A stretch of 64,000 nucleotides of DNA from Desulfobulbaceae bacterium BRH_c16a (GTDB lineage Bacteria; Desulfobacterota; Desulfobulbia; Desulfobulbales; Desulfocapsaceae): positions 1 to 64,000 of the forward strand of contig LADS01000025.1 of assembly GCA_000961725.1 (NCBI GenBank). The letters are read 5' to 3'. Below the pieces are notes generated by a model. It did no database searches. It worked only from the letters and a program-made list of their open reading frames with translations, and was not told the DNA's origin. Below, in pieces: positions 18,438-27,111 of this stretch (the first letter of the stretch is position 1; each line of letters starts with the position of its first letter). The position numbers and the translations under genes were made by a program.

Positions 18438-18867
18438 GGTTCACCTCCATTTTTAATGATGAATTGTTAATGGATCTTTTTCCTCCGCCATTCAAATGCT
18501 TGGAGCCAACCAACCGGTAAGGGAGGGAAGCCATAAAAAGATGACCTCCAATCCTAGCAAGGCCTAACCCATAGATTAAGGGCAAGCTACCCTTTTATGC
18601 TGAATTTTGCAAATACTTTTTGATTACCAATAAACTCAGCAACATTTACAGAAATCAAACGAAGGCAGGAACAGCTGCAGCTGTAATGGCAGGCAATGCT
18701 GCGGATGATGTTTGTCTATTAACAGGACGCGACGGCCTAAGCCTTTCCTTGCCGACTGTCCAGTTAGTTTACACTTTATCGGAGACTATCCGTTGTAGCT
18801 GTTTGTTGTTGAGATGTTATTTTAATAAAACAGCGAGATACGTGTAATCCACCCAGGTTGGTCATTC

Positions 18868-18883
18868 TGGCCCGGTTTGTGCA
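18868..18883 (+). promoter_or_regulatory. Sigma-54 promoter candidate for the TPR/Gly-rich module
   Basis: TGGCCCGGTTTGTGCA has GG-N10-GC spacing and lies 60 bp before the ATG. It is identical in the second copy at 61021-61036, while flanking leader sequence has diverged more. Confidence 0.65.
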
Positions 18884-18942
18884 GTTAAAGAATGAAACCA
18901 GAAGGATTCATACCATTTTTTATATCCATCAAGGAGGCTAAC

Positions 18943-19920
18943 ATGATGTACAGGAGTCTGGTAACGCTCATCTTTCTGACAGGCATTATCTCGGGTTGCA
19001 GTATGGCCGACCTCAGTAATACGGTCAAGGGGAGTCATTATATGGAAACCGGGGAATACCGTCAGGCGGAAAGATACTTTAAAAAAGCGGTGCAAGAGCA
19101 TCCTGATAACGATATTGCTCAATACTACCTGGGGCGTTTCCTTCTTGCCCAGAATAAAGCGGCCGAGGCTTTACCCCATTTTCAAAAAACAGTCGCGCTT
19201 GATCCGGGGAATGCGGACTATTACTTCTGGCTGGGGGTCGCCTATGGCGAACTGGGAGAGAGGAAGTCCGAAAGGATAAGCTATGAGAAAGCCTTGCGGC
19301 AGAACGGACGCCATCCGCAGGCGCATCTCTACCTGGGCCATCTCCGCCTGAGAAACGGGGAATTGAAGCAGGCAAAGATGGCATATGATGCAGTCCTGAA
19401 AGAGGTGCCGACGAATGCGGCGGCCCTTTATAACAGGGCTCTGATCCTCGACCTGGAAGGGAAGGATACGGCGGCAAAGAAGGCCTGGCTGGAATACCTG
19501 AAATGGTACCCTGCCGGACGACATGCACGCCAGGCGGCGGACCATCTCAATGCCCTGGGAGATTTTTCTTATGAAAATCACTTTCTCGGCAATCGCGCCA
19601 TAACTCTTGCCGAGATCAAGTTCCAGCAGTCGGCCGGCAGCGTCAGTATATCCGCATATCCTTCATTGCGGTTGGTCGGAGCCATCGTTTCCAACCTCAA
19701 AAATGGAACACTGCAGGTTGTCGTCTATGTCGACAAGGATAAACAGCTCGCGAAACAACGGGCAATAGAAATCAAGAAGACCTTGCATAAACTCTTTCCC
19801 GCTATCGGCCCGGATCGCATTCGGATCAGTTGGTTTGGTACGCCGGAAAAAGTCATCCAAGGCAAAAAAACCTCCATTAAAAACGAATCGGTCAGGGTTT
19901 TTCTGACGGACTGGAAATAA
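18943..19920 (+). CDS. TPR-repeat lipoprotein with OmpA-like C-terminal region (copy 1)
   Basis: 325 residues, ATG 18943 with AAGGAGG ribosome site. Lipobox GIISGC. About five TPR units fill residues 30-200 (GEYRQAERYFKKAVQEHPDN, AAEALPHFQKTVALDPGNAD, ELKQAKMAYDAVLKEVPTNA). The last 110 residues look like a reduced OmpA-type domain: VSISAYPSL, VVVYVDKDKQLAKQRAIEIK, IGPDRIRISWFGTPEKV, ESVRVFLTDWK. Family role is scaffolding at the envelope, perhaps with peptidoglycan contact. Forms an operon with the next gene (55 bp apart). Confidence 0.8.
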   Translation: MMYRSLVTLIFLTGIISGCSMADLSNTVKGSHYMETGEYRQAERYFKKAVQEHPDNDIAQYYLGRFLLAQNKAAEALPHFQKTVALDPGNADYYFWLGVAYGELGERKSERISYEKALRQNGRHPQAHLYLGHLRLRNGELKQAKMAYDAVLKEVPTNAAALYNRALILDLEGKDTAAKKAWLEYLKWYPAGRHARQAADHLNALGDFSYENHFLGNRAITLAEIKFQQSAGSVSISAYPSLRLVGAIVSNLKNGTLQVVVYVDKDKQLAKQRAIEIKKTLHKLFPAIGPDRIRISWFGTPEKVIQGKKTSIKNESVRVFLTDWK

Positions 19921-19975
19921 GCTCGAAGTATGTCAGGTGCAGCAGTCGGTAATACAACAATAAAAGGAGAAAAAC

Positions 19976-20950
19976 ATGAAAACGAAACGGTACTTCAAAA
20001 GTATGATTTTAACCCTTGCTGTGTCGGGGATGTGTATGCAGACACTGGCTGGAGCGCAGGAGAATTCACAACTTCAACCAACATATTCGAATGCAGCCGA
20101 GGTAGGGCATGCCGCACATATGGCGGGACAGGGAGCAAACACCGCGAATCCGTCTCTGCAGACGGCCCTTATGGATCTCAATGAAGCTGAAAATCAAATG
20201 GATCGCGCGCAAATGTCCGGTAATCAAAGCCGGATGATGTCTGCTGAAACGACGCTTAATACTGCCGAAGACAAGTATGTTGGAATGCTTTCCAATATGA
20301 CCGGGGTCTCTGAGAAGGATATCAGCGATATGCACGCAGCCGGTGCAGGCTGGGCTGAGATCGCGGGTGAACTGGGGATGAATGTTTCGGCCACCGGTCA
20401 AATGGCCGACAGCGGCCAGGGGAGCATGGGGAGCGGCCAGATGACGGCCGGTGGACAAGGGAATATGGGCACCGGGCAAATGACAGGCGGCAGCGGCCAG
20501 GGAAACATGCAGCAGGGCAACATGGGTGGACAGATAAATAGCGGGAGCACAGGCTCAATGATGGATCCCCAATCAGCGGAAATTATGGCAGCCACCGCAC
20601 GAAATACCGAATCGGGATGGGCTGAAGGCCACGGAACAGGCATGCAGACCGGTGTGCAGGGAAGCGGCAGTGGCGGGATGATGTCCGGAGCCGGCGGCTT
20701 AAGCAATGGCATGGGAAGTGCCGTGGGGGAAGGTCATGGCGGTGCGACTGCGGGAGGCATGGGCGGCGGAATGGGTGCCTCGAACAGCGGTGGCAGTAGC
20801 GGCGGCAGCGGCAGTTCCGGCGGCATGGGAAGCGGCAGCAGCTCGGGAGGCGGTATGGGCGGCGGCGGTGGCATGGGTGGCGGCAGTGGTTCGGGCGGCG
20901 GCAGCGGCTCGGGTGGCGGCAGCGGTTCCGGTGGTGGCGGAATGATGTAA
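19976..20950 (+). CDS. Secreted Gly/Met/Ser-rich protein (copy 1)
   Basis: 324 residues, ATG 19976 with AAAAGGAG. Signal peptide ends TLAGAQ. Residues 55-125 are a conserved helical unit (LMDLNEAENQMDRAQMSGNQ; AETTLNTAEDKYVGMLSNMT; DMHAAGAGWAEIAGELGMNV). The rest is low-complexity GQGNMG/GSGQMT repeats, a central NTESGWAEGHGTGMQTG, and a long Gly-Ser tail ending GGGMM. Low complexity makes function hard to infer: a secreted matrix, metal-binding or surface polymer are all possible. Confidence 0.75.
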   Translation: MKTKRYFKSMILTLAVSGMCMQTLAGAQENSQLQPTYSNAAEVGHAAHMAGQGANTANPSLQTALMDLNEAENQMDRAQMSGNQSRMMSAETTLNTAEDKYVGMLSNMTGVSEKDISDMHAAGAGWAEIAGELGMNVSATGQMADSGQGSMGSGQMTAGGQGNMGTGQMTGGSGQGNMQQGNMGGQINSGSTGSMMDPQSAEIMAATARNTESGWAEGHGTGMQTGVQGSGSGGMMSGAGGLSNGMGSAVGEGHGGATAGGMGGGMGASNSGGSSGGSGSSGGMGSGSSSGGGMGGGGGMGGGSGSGGGSGSGGGSGSGGGGMM

Positions 20951-21002
20951 AAATAGCACATTTCTCGCAATCCTCCGTACTATATACCTCCGATAATAGG
21001 CA

Positions 21003-21106
21003 AGGACTGACTGGCTCCCCCCCCTATGGGCGTCAGTCAGGTCGGATAGAGAAAGAAAATGCGAAAGATGATGATCCACCCAGGAGTTTACAACAACGGA
21101 CCTTAT
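21003..21106 (+). repeat. Hairpin plus broken phosphatase start (copy 2 of 3)
   Basis: An imperfect hairpin (CTGACTGGC ... GTCAGTCAG, about 21007-21040) is followed by ATGATGATCCACCC at 21068 and CAACAACGGACCTTAT. Relative to 63221 a base is missing soon after the ATG, shifting the frame. The downstream sequence to 21314 is not similar to the phosphatase; a short frame there (to 21325) has no recognisable features. Confidence 0.7.
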
Positions 21107-21314
21107 AAGAGATATTATCTTTTCTTCAGCGTTTCTCGAACAACCGGATTTCTTCAGCAAGCTTTTCCCGAAACAGAAAATCCTTTTTCGCTTTACTTGT
21201 CGTTTACCTCTGCATTACCTCAGCAACTTCATCAAAAGCTCCTACCGGCGATTGCTAAAACCTTGCGGGAAAACACAGGGCAACGCCTGCTCCATATTGT
21301 CACCTGCGCTAGAT

Positions 21315-21522
21315 ATGATGGTTAGCACGTTGGCGAGATAGACCTGCCTTCCTTGCCAACGTGGGTTAAGTTGAAAAGGCAAATTCAACAATCAACTCAG
21401 AGCCAAAATCAAGGAGGCAGGTCATGCAGAAAACAATAAAGAATATCGGGTTGGGTGTCCACAAAAACTCAATCTCAATTGGAATAGCAGATGAGGGACG
21501 TGATGGCGAAGTCAGATATTAA
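21315..21522 (+). mobile_element. IS110-family left-end remnant with transposase N-terminus
   Basis: A 110-bp leader with AAGGAGGCAGGTC ribosome region precedes ATG 21424. The short product (32 residues) contains GLGVHKNSISIGIADEGRDG, then EVRY, the N-terminal RuvC-like start of IS110 transposases, and then stops. Everything after is missing. The leader is repeated in inverse at 30472-30591. Confidence 0.75.
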
Positions 21523-21556
21523 AATCGATTGCCTTTTCCGCCGAGTCCCAGGTAAG

Positions 21557-22183
21557 TCACCCGGAGAGCAGTCGCTTCAACTGTCGCCAGGACGGCAGGA
21601 GCATCGGGACCCGGCGCTGGTACTCCAAGTAGGCCTCGCCGTGAATGCGGAGCATCTCCTTTTCTTCCTTGCTGGCCAGGCTCCAGTAAGCGAGCACGAT
21701 CACCGGGAAGAGGCCGACTGAGAACATAGTCGGCCAGTGCACGACGCCCTCCCCGAACAGGGCAAGTAGAAGGCCTGTGTACTGCGGATGGCGCACGACG
21801 GCATACAGGCCGCTGGTAGCCAGGCGGTTTTCTCTGCGGGCGCGGTAGAGCTGCCGCCACCCGCCGGCCAAAAGGCCGATGTCGGCAATCACGAACACGT
21901 AGCCGACAATCATGGCTGCAATCATCCCCAGCTCGCCGACGCCCAGAAGGCTCGACCAGAGGTTGCCGCTTGCCGTGATGTTAAGGCCGAAAAAACGGGA
22001 AAGAAGGTAGAGCGTGAGAGGAAACCCATACATCTCGGCGTAGAGGGCGATGATGAAAGCCTGGATCAGCCCCGCCCGACTCCACTCCCGCCAGCTCTTC
22101 GGGGCCGCGTAGCGATAGAAGATCCAGGAGACGATGACAATCGCGAAAACGGCCAGGGGCCAATTGCCCCAGTGTCTCTCCAT
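21557..22183 (-). CDS. Isoprenylcysteine carboxyl methyltransferase-like membrane protein (paralogue A)
   Basis: 208 residues from ATG 22183, which has GGAGG six bases upstream. Five to six membrane helices; C-terminal signature RHPQYTGLLLALFGEGVVHW and EEKEMLRIHGEAYLEYQRRV matches the ICMT/PEMT-like methyltransferase family (RHPxY for SAM binding). A close relative is at 55469. Both sit among metal-related genes, but the methyl acceptor is unknown; in bacteria such proteins need not act on prenylcysteine. Confidence 0.85.
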   Translation of the reverse strand: MERHWGNWPLAVFAIVIVSWIFYRYAAPKSWREWSRAGLIQAFIIALYAEMYGFPLTLYLLSRFFGLNITASGNLWSSLLGVGELGMIAAMIVGYVFVIADIGLLAGGWRQLYRARRENRLATSGLYAVVRHPQYTGLLLALFGEGVVHWPTMFSVGLFPVIVLAYWSLASKEEKEMLRIHGEAYLEYQRRVPMLLPSWRQLKRLLSG

Positions 22184-22291
22184 TGAATACCTCCTTCCCA
22201 AATTTGCCTTCGCGCGGCATTGCCGAGTGCGGGCCAGAAGGCCCTCCGACTTGCCGAGTCCCGGCCTAGGTGCGACACTCGGCGGGAAAGG

Positions 22292-23029
22292 TCACTCCCT
22301 CCCGATCCTCACCTGGAGCACGTCCCCCTTCTGCCAGGCGTCTGCTCCCGGAAGGATCGGCGTATCCGGAATATCTGTCCGGGCCGCCTTCTTCGCGGCG
22401 GTCGAGACCACCAGGGCTCGATCCCGCTTCTCGACCAGCTCCGGCTTTGCCTGACCGTCGGCGGTGAATCCCATCATCAGGGCGGGGGGACCGATCGGCA
22501 GGTTCGGGTCGTCCGCCCAGGTGTGCCAAGTCTTGCCGTACGTCGAAATCAGCTTCCCCATCAGTTCATGCTCGGCATGGGCGGGCATACCCGGCGCTAC
22601 CAGTTGGCCGGACTTCACCTCGTAGCGATGGCTGTGCCACATTGCCTTCTCTTCGAGGGGAAGGCTTTCGAAGAGCTTCGCGCCCACCACGTACTCGATC
22701 CCCACCATGCGCGCGTCCCTGCCGTTGCCGTCGAAGAGGACGCACTGGATCAGGTCGTCGTTTAGGGTAGCACAGTAGTGATGGACGTCCATCTGCTCCT
22801 CCATCCTCCCGTTACGGAAATGAAGCCCGTCCAGATAAACACCAAGGGCGAGTAGCGGTGCATGGCTCTCAAGGAAGGGAGTCGCTGTCTCCACATTCGT
22901 GTCTCTCTCCTTGCTCAGGGCCTCTTCCGCAGGCGGATTGTGTTGCATTTGCGCGGTGCAGCCAACGCTGAACATACTGCCTGCACAGATGGCAAAAACG
23001 AACAGAAAAGTCTTCTCGCTCACCTCCAT
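22292..23029 (-). CDS. DUF1264 (OBAP-type) lipoprotein
   Basis: About 245 residues with a lipoprotein signal (SMFSVGC). The family core is clear: MDVHHYCATLNDDLIQCVLF, GIEYVVGAKLFESLPLEEKA, MWHSHRYEVKSGQLVAPGMP and YGKTWHTWADDPNLPIGPPA. Plant members are oil-body-associated; the bacterial role is unknown. No good ribosome site precedes ATG 23029; a TTG at 23047 is the alternative start. On the same strand as the methyltransferase-like gene, 108 bp upstream of it. Confidence 0.85.
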   Translation of the reverse strand: MEVSEKTFLFVFAICAGSMFSVGCTAQMQHNPPAEEALSKERDTNVETATPFLESHAPLLALGVYLDGLHFRNGRMEEQMDVHHYCATLNDDLIQCVLFDGNGRDARMVGIEYVVGAKLFESLPLEEKAMWHSHRYEVKSGQLVAPGMPAHAEHELMGKLISTYGKTWHTWADDPNLPIGPPALMMGFTADGQAKPELVEKRDRALVVSTAAKKAARTDIPDTPILPGADAWQKGDVLQVRIGRE

Positions 23030-23047
23030 TGTGAATATTTGAGACAA

Positions 23048-23382
23048 TTGTCACAATGTCTCGGGTGGCATAAGGCGCGTCCAGAGCACGATCGCCTTAC
23101 GGTTATTTTAACCTCGTCTGGCACGTCTTCGGATTGGTCCGGATGTGGTGGAGTTTCTCCACAGGGAGAACTGCCACGATCTCATCATCGGGAATGCCGA
23201 CGTGGACTGTCTCCGGGATTGCGGCGACTTTCTTCCGACCGTGCCTTCGACGCGGGTGAGTCCTGAAGCTTTCAGTCCTCGCGGAGTAGCGGGCCATGGC
23301 CCGGAAAGATCTGTTCTCCCTGAAGACTCTAATGAAGGCGCTCAAATAAGACAGCCCTCTTTAAAGATCGAAGGGGATTCCT
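23048..23382. other. Intergenic stretch, no recognised gene
   Basis: Short frames on both strands exist, but none has a ribosome site or recognisable family. ATTGTGACAATTGTCTCAAA around 23036-23056 contains the palindrome TTGTGACAATTGTCACAA-like core, possibly an operator for the DUF1264 gene. Confidence 0.4.
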
Positions 23383-23763
23383 CTATTTACGCTTCTGCTC
23401 TTTTAAGATCCTGCTCCAGTAGACGATCCACTGCACTTCCAGCACCAAGAGAAGAAGAACAAGCGTAACGATCACCCCGAAACCAATTCCGGCTGCAATC
23501 ATGTATGGGAAGGTGGCCATCTCCCTTTTTATCATCAGCTCGCAGATTTCAGCCATGCGAGTCATGGTTGTGGCCATTTTGTCCATATTCTGCATAAGAG
23601 CCTGCATCTGTTCCATACCCTGCTGGTCGCCAGTCGAGGGCTGGGCAGCCTGTTGGTTCTCCGTCACGCCGCGTGTGGCTGGCTGCTCTGCCGGTTGAGC
23701 GGCAACGAAGGCGGACGAATGTAGCACCAACACAAGAAGGATAAGACCTACTGCTTTTCTCAT
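23383..23763 (-). CDS. Exported small protein with Gln/Met-rich helix and C-terminal membrane anchor
   Basis: 126 residues, ribosome site GGGAGG. Signal peptide to about residue 22; a Gln-rich linker; an amphipathic stretch GMEQMQALMQNMDKMATTMT, then a membrane helix (GIGFGVIVTLVLLLLVLEV) and a basic end KEQKRK. Topology suggests a periplasmic Met-rich coil tethered to the inner membrane. No family recognised. Confidence 0.65.
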   Translation of the reverse strand: MRKAVGLILLVLVLHSSAFVAAQPAEQPATRGVTENQQAAQPSTGDQQGMEQMQALMQNMDKMATTMTRMAEICELMIKREMATFPYMIAAGIGFGVIVTLVLLLLVLEVQWIVYWSRILKEQKRK

Positions 23764-24354
23764 GAGTAACCTCCCTGTTAAAATCTCCTTAGATCTTCTT
23801 CTCCCGTCTTTGTGAGACTCCTGTGCACAAGCGCAAGCGGGAGAGAAATCGGGTGAGCCGATACACTGTCACTGGCAGTTATCAGCAGCCACCAGAAGTT
23901 ATGGTAAATGTACTTTGATCGGTGAACGTATTGTTCTCTCCTCTTTTGCAAATGATTATGAGAGAAAATAACTAGTGCCTAGCAAAATACAACTCTTTGT
24001 TTCGCCCAGACCCGCTGGAGAAGCAGGAGACCGAGCACTTTGATTACGACCCCCTTTTCCGTAGGTCCGTCGGTCTGTCTATGGACGAAAAAAATCTATC
24101 TGGAACACTCCGTGTACTCAATGAACCGGGATCGTCTTCTGCAAACCATATAGCTGTTGACTTCCTCATTGAGTTATGGGTATCGTTGAAGAGCTTTCGC
24201 CCAAAATTGTCGTTCTCGTAGTGGCATCGGGGGGCGATCCTGCTAATTGGTAACATTCCGTTTCCGGGACTGCTGAGAGAAGTTGCCGTTTCACTTTCCG
24301 TGTACGTTCGACATGAGAACAAAACTCTCAGAGATTGATCGGAATCAAACCAGA

Positions 24355-24470
24355 CGGGTGTATCGAAGTATAAAAATGGGCGCGCCTCACGGCCCTCGGC
24401 CGCCTCAAGAGCCGGCGGAATCCGCACTGGATATTCTTAAGAAGCGCTACGCAAAAGGTGAGATGATCTC
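24355..24470 (+). pseudogene. SHOCT-domain fragment
   Basis: The frame gives ESALDILKKRYAKGEM, the start of a SHOCT helix pair, then diverges. It lies in an otherwise gene-poor 870-bp region (23764-24631) where no other feature could be supported. Confidence 0.45.
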
Positions 24471-24631
24471 TCACCAGCCGAAGTTGCTGTTATGCGAGGG
24501 GCGGCAAGGTGCCATAGTAAGCCTATCCACCAAACTTTGGCAGCACTGTAGAGGCGGTGAGATCGGCGGGCCATAGGTGTCCAAAAAGAGTTTAACTTAT
24601 TGAACATCAGTAAATCCTGGAAGGAGATACA

Positions 24632-26581
24632 ATGTTCATGAGAAAGTCCGGGCCTTTTTCGGCCCGCCTCGCACCGAGCCAAAAGAAAAATAATCAGGAA
24701 ATGTTTAGACCGAAAACTTTGCAGCGGCGCTTCTTCATCTTTATGCTGTTTCCGGTGGCCTTCTTGTTGATAGTCATGGGGATCGCGGTTTTTATGTATG
24801 CGAAGGCCAGCCTTTTGGCCCAGTGGCAGGAAGGGGCCGTTCTCAAGCTCGAGCGCGCGGGTCGTGAAGTTGACGCGCGGCTGAAGGGACCCAAGGGCTG
24901 GATGAAAATGTACCATGATACGGCCGGAGACCCGAAGGCCGATTCGGTTCGGGAATGGCTGGCCAGGCAGATGGAGGAGCTCGATGGAGTCGAGCGCGTC
25001 ACTCTGACCATGCCTGACAAAGGACCGGAAGGAAATGCTGAAGCCTCCCAAGCTGCCGGGAACCAGGGAGGGTCACGGAGGCATTCATGGAGCCGGGGGG
25101 CGGGCATGGACTCCTGGATAAGCCGAGGGATGGAGACGATGGATTTCGACAGGGCGGAAATCGCCGCGATAACGGTTCCCCGTTACGATGATTTGGTCGA
25201 GCACGAGACTGTTTCCATCGTCTCGGACCTTCTCGACAAGAGCGGGGGCAGCGTCGGAAAGCTCGAGGTGGCCATCCGCTTTCAATACCTCATTGAGGGT
25301 GTCCTCTCCAACGGCTGGGCACAGAGCGAGAAGGCGTTCCTGGTGGACAAAAAGGGCAAGATACTCACGTGCAATGTCACGGATGAGACTCAGCGGCAAT
25401 GTTACGTAACCATCCAGGCGGCCGTCGACGCCATGCAGAGAAATTCTTCGGGCGCTATCATCCATCCGGACCGCACAAGTGATGAAGTCGTCGGCTTCTA
25501 CAAGCTCAACGAGGCCCCGTGGGGCCTCGTTCTCGTGGCGCGGAGCGGCGAGATCCTTGCCCCAATTGTGCATTTTCGGCTGATCTACTCCGCAATGGTC
25601 GCTGCTTTCTTTTTCGTCATTTTGGTATTGATCCGGTGGGTTGCGGGACAAACCGCTTCCTCCATCCGTGATGTGTCCCACGCCGCCCGGAAGGTTTCCA
25701 TGGGGCACTTCGATGGTCTGCCTTGTCCCAAGACAGAAGATGAAGTGGGACAATTGATCCAAAGCTTCAACGAAATGGTTTCCCAGCTGGATGAGCGCAT
25801 CAGGCTCAAGGAGGCCATGGACCTTGCCATGCAGGTGCAGCAGAGCTTGCTTCCGGAGAGACCGCCCCGCATCGACGGCCTGGACCTTGCCGGCAAGAGC
25901 ATCTACTGCGATGAAACCGGCGGGGATTACTACGACTTCATGAGCTTTCCCGATTGGGATTCGCATCGGGTCGGCATCGCCGTGGGTGATGTGGCGGGCC
26001 ATGGCATCTCGGCGGCCTTGTTCATGACAACCGTCCGTGCGCTTCTGCGATGCCGGATCATTCGCGAGGGAAGCCTCGCAGAAGTAATGAACGACGTCAA
26101 TCGGCTTCTTTGCATGGATACTTCTCGATCGGGCGACTTCATGAGCCTGTTTCTAGCCCTAGTGGAAATGAAGACCGGTACGATTCGCTGGGTAAGGGCC
26201 GGCCATCCCCCGGCTCTCCTGTACGACCCGTCAACCGATTCCTTCGAGGAGCTTCGCGGGAAAGGCGCCGTCATCGGGTTCGACGAAACCTATTCGTTCA
26301 AAGAGTATGAATATACCGAATGGAACGGCGCCAAGGTCCTGTTCCTCGGCACCGACGGAATTTGGGAGCAGGAAAACGCTCAGGGCGAAATGTTTGGAAT
26401 GGACCGTTTGCGCGCTGTCATTCGTCACCATTGCCATGAATCGTCGCAGGAAATCCTCCACGCCGTAACCGAAGCCCTATCGGCCTTTCGCCTGACAAGG
26501 ACCCAGGAGGATGACGTGACCGCGGTCGTCGTTAAGGCTGCGCCGATTTCGTCTCAGAAAACGGATCTCAAAGTACGCTAA
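24632..26581 (+). CDS. Membrane sensor with HAMP and PP2C-type (RsbU/SpoIIE) phosphatase; C-terminus supplied by a Tn3 end
   Basis: 649 residues, ATG 24632 with AAGGAGAT. Two membrane helices (about 34-57 and 320-342) enclose a Cache-like sensor region ending GFYKLNEAPWGLVLVA. HAMP follows (RDVSHAARKVSMG), then a PP2C domain with ETGGDYYDFM, VGDVAGHGISAALFMT, GTDGIWEQENAQGEMFG and QEDDVTAVVV. Such proteins dephosphorylate anti-anti-sigma factors in partner-switching. The final residues SSQKTDLKVR are read from a Tn3-type inverted repeat, so the native end is lost but the catalytic core is complete. Homologous to the gene at 63221. Confidence 0.9.
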   Translation: MFMRKSGPFSARLAPSQKKNNQEMFRPKTLQRRFFIFMLFPVAFLLIVMGIAVFMYAKASLLAQWQEGAVLKLERAGREVDARLKGPKGWMKMYHDTAGDPKADSVREWLARQMEELDGVERVTLTMPDKGPEGNAEASQAAGNQGGSRRHSWSRGAGMDSWISRGMETMDFDRAEIAAITVPRYDDLVEHETVSIVSDLLDKSGGSVGKLEVAIRFQYLIEGVLSNGWAQSEKAFLVDKKGKILTCNVTDETQRQCYVTIQAAVDAMQRNSSGAIIHPDRTSDEVVGFYKLNEAPWGLVLVARSGEILAPIVHFRLIYSAMVAAFFFVILVLIRWVAGQTASSIRDVSHAARKVSMGHFDGLPCPKTEDEVGQLIQSFNEMVSQLDERIRLKEAMDLAMQVQQSLLPERPPRIDGLDLAGKSIYCDETGGDYYDFMSFPDWDSHRVGIAVGDVAGHGISAALFMTTVRALLRCRIIREGSLAEVMNDVNRLLCMDTSRSGDFMSLFLALVEMKTGTIRWVRAGHPPALLYDPSTDSFEELRGKGAVIGFDETYSFKEYEYTEWNGAKVLFLGTDGIWEQENAQGEMFGMDRLRAVIRHHCHESSQEILHAVTEALSAFRLTRTQEDDVTAVVVKAAPISSQKTDLKVR

Positions 26582-26582
26582 A
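26546..26582 (+). repeat. Tn3-family terminal inverted repeat (copy 1)
   Basis: GTCTCAGAAAACGGA and GTACGCTAA match the 38-bp Tn3-type end also seen at 29045 and 43864. It provides the stop codon of the phosphatase gene. Inside direction is rightward, as shown by the transposase tail that follows. Confidence 0.8.
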
Positions 26583-26599
26583 CCGGTTGCAGCGGCCGT

Positions 26600-26685
26600 A
26601 GCGGCCTGAACTTCCCGCGCCGATCTTGGCGTTGCTGTGCCAGACGTAATCGCCGGTCAGGTTAATGTGCTCCCAGCCCAGCGGC
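26600..26685 (-). pseudogene. tnpA: Tn3-family transposase, extreme C-terminal fragment
   Basis: The bases align with the tnpA tail at 43915-44000 (minus-strand reading [21 protein letters not shown]) and stop abruptly at the junction with the sigma-54 regulator fragment. Confidence 0.75.
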
Positions 26686-26950
26686 GCGCGAACAGGAAAA
26701 TACCCTCGAACGAGCGGTGATTTTGAGCCTCGGCGAGGTGATCAGCCCGCGGGAACTGCCGCCGCACTTCCTGCCGGAACAGGAGGGGGGCGAAAGAATT
26801 CTGCCCGACCGGGGGTGGACCCTGCGCGATATGGAGCGGGAGATGATCCGCTCAATGCTGCAGGAGACCAACAACAAGAGCCTGACCGCCAAAAAGCTGG
26901 GCATAGCCCGCCAGACGCTGATCAACAAACTGAAGGAGTACGACCTGTAG
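26685..26950 (+). pseudogene. C-terminal fragment of a sigma-54 response regulator
   Basis: Reads ENTLERAVILSLGEVISPRE, LPPHFLPEQE, GWTLRDMEREMIRSMLQETN and the Fis-type helix-turn-helix TAKKLGIARQTLINKLKEYD. This is nearly the same as the end of the regulator at 2581-3948. Receiver and AAA+ domains are missing and there is no start, so only a DNA-binding piece could be made, if anything. Confidence 0.85.
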
Positions 26951-27111
26951 GTCGGGTGCTCCGGCAGCTCTTTCGGAGCATCTGTAATCGTTCATCGGAA
27001 TGCATCCGAGAGTCGACGCAGCTACCAAGGCATCTCTCAAACTCTATAGGGCAAAATTTTTTCGCCGTATTGTTGTTCTTCATGCTCTTCATGTCCTTTT
27101 GTCAAATATTC

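Larger units (their letters stand above)
18675..21106 (+). repeat. 2.4-kb duplicated module, copy 1 (partner at 60825-63260)
   Basis: Both copies hold, in order, a shared leader, a GG-N10-GC promoter, a TPR lipoprotein gene, a Gly/Met-rich protein gene, a hairpin, and the first codons of a sensor-phosphatase gene. The TPR proteins differ at about 20 of 325 residues by my hand alignment. Copy 1 loses the phosphatase right after its start; copy 2 keeps it. Same orientation, 42 kb apart. Confidence 0.9.

Noticed and set aside
20880..20945. Repeated GGCGGCAGCGG units as a CRISPR or minisatellite
   Set aside because: They are in-frame codons of a Gly-Ser tail without spacers.
20699..21160. Pro- and Ala-rich frames antisense to the Gly-rich tails (also at 62747-63232)
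   Set aside because: Products of low-complexity GGC repeats read backward.
24044..24427. Frames on both strands around 24.0-24.4 kb
   Set aside because: Only the short SHOCT piece looks like real coding sequence.
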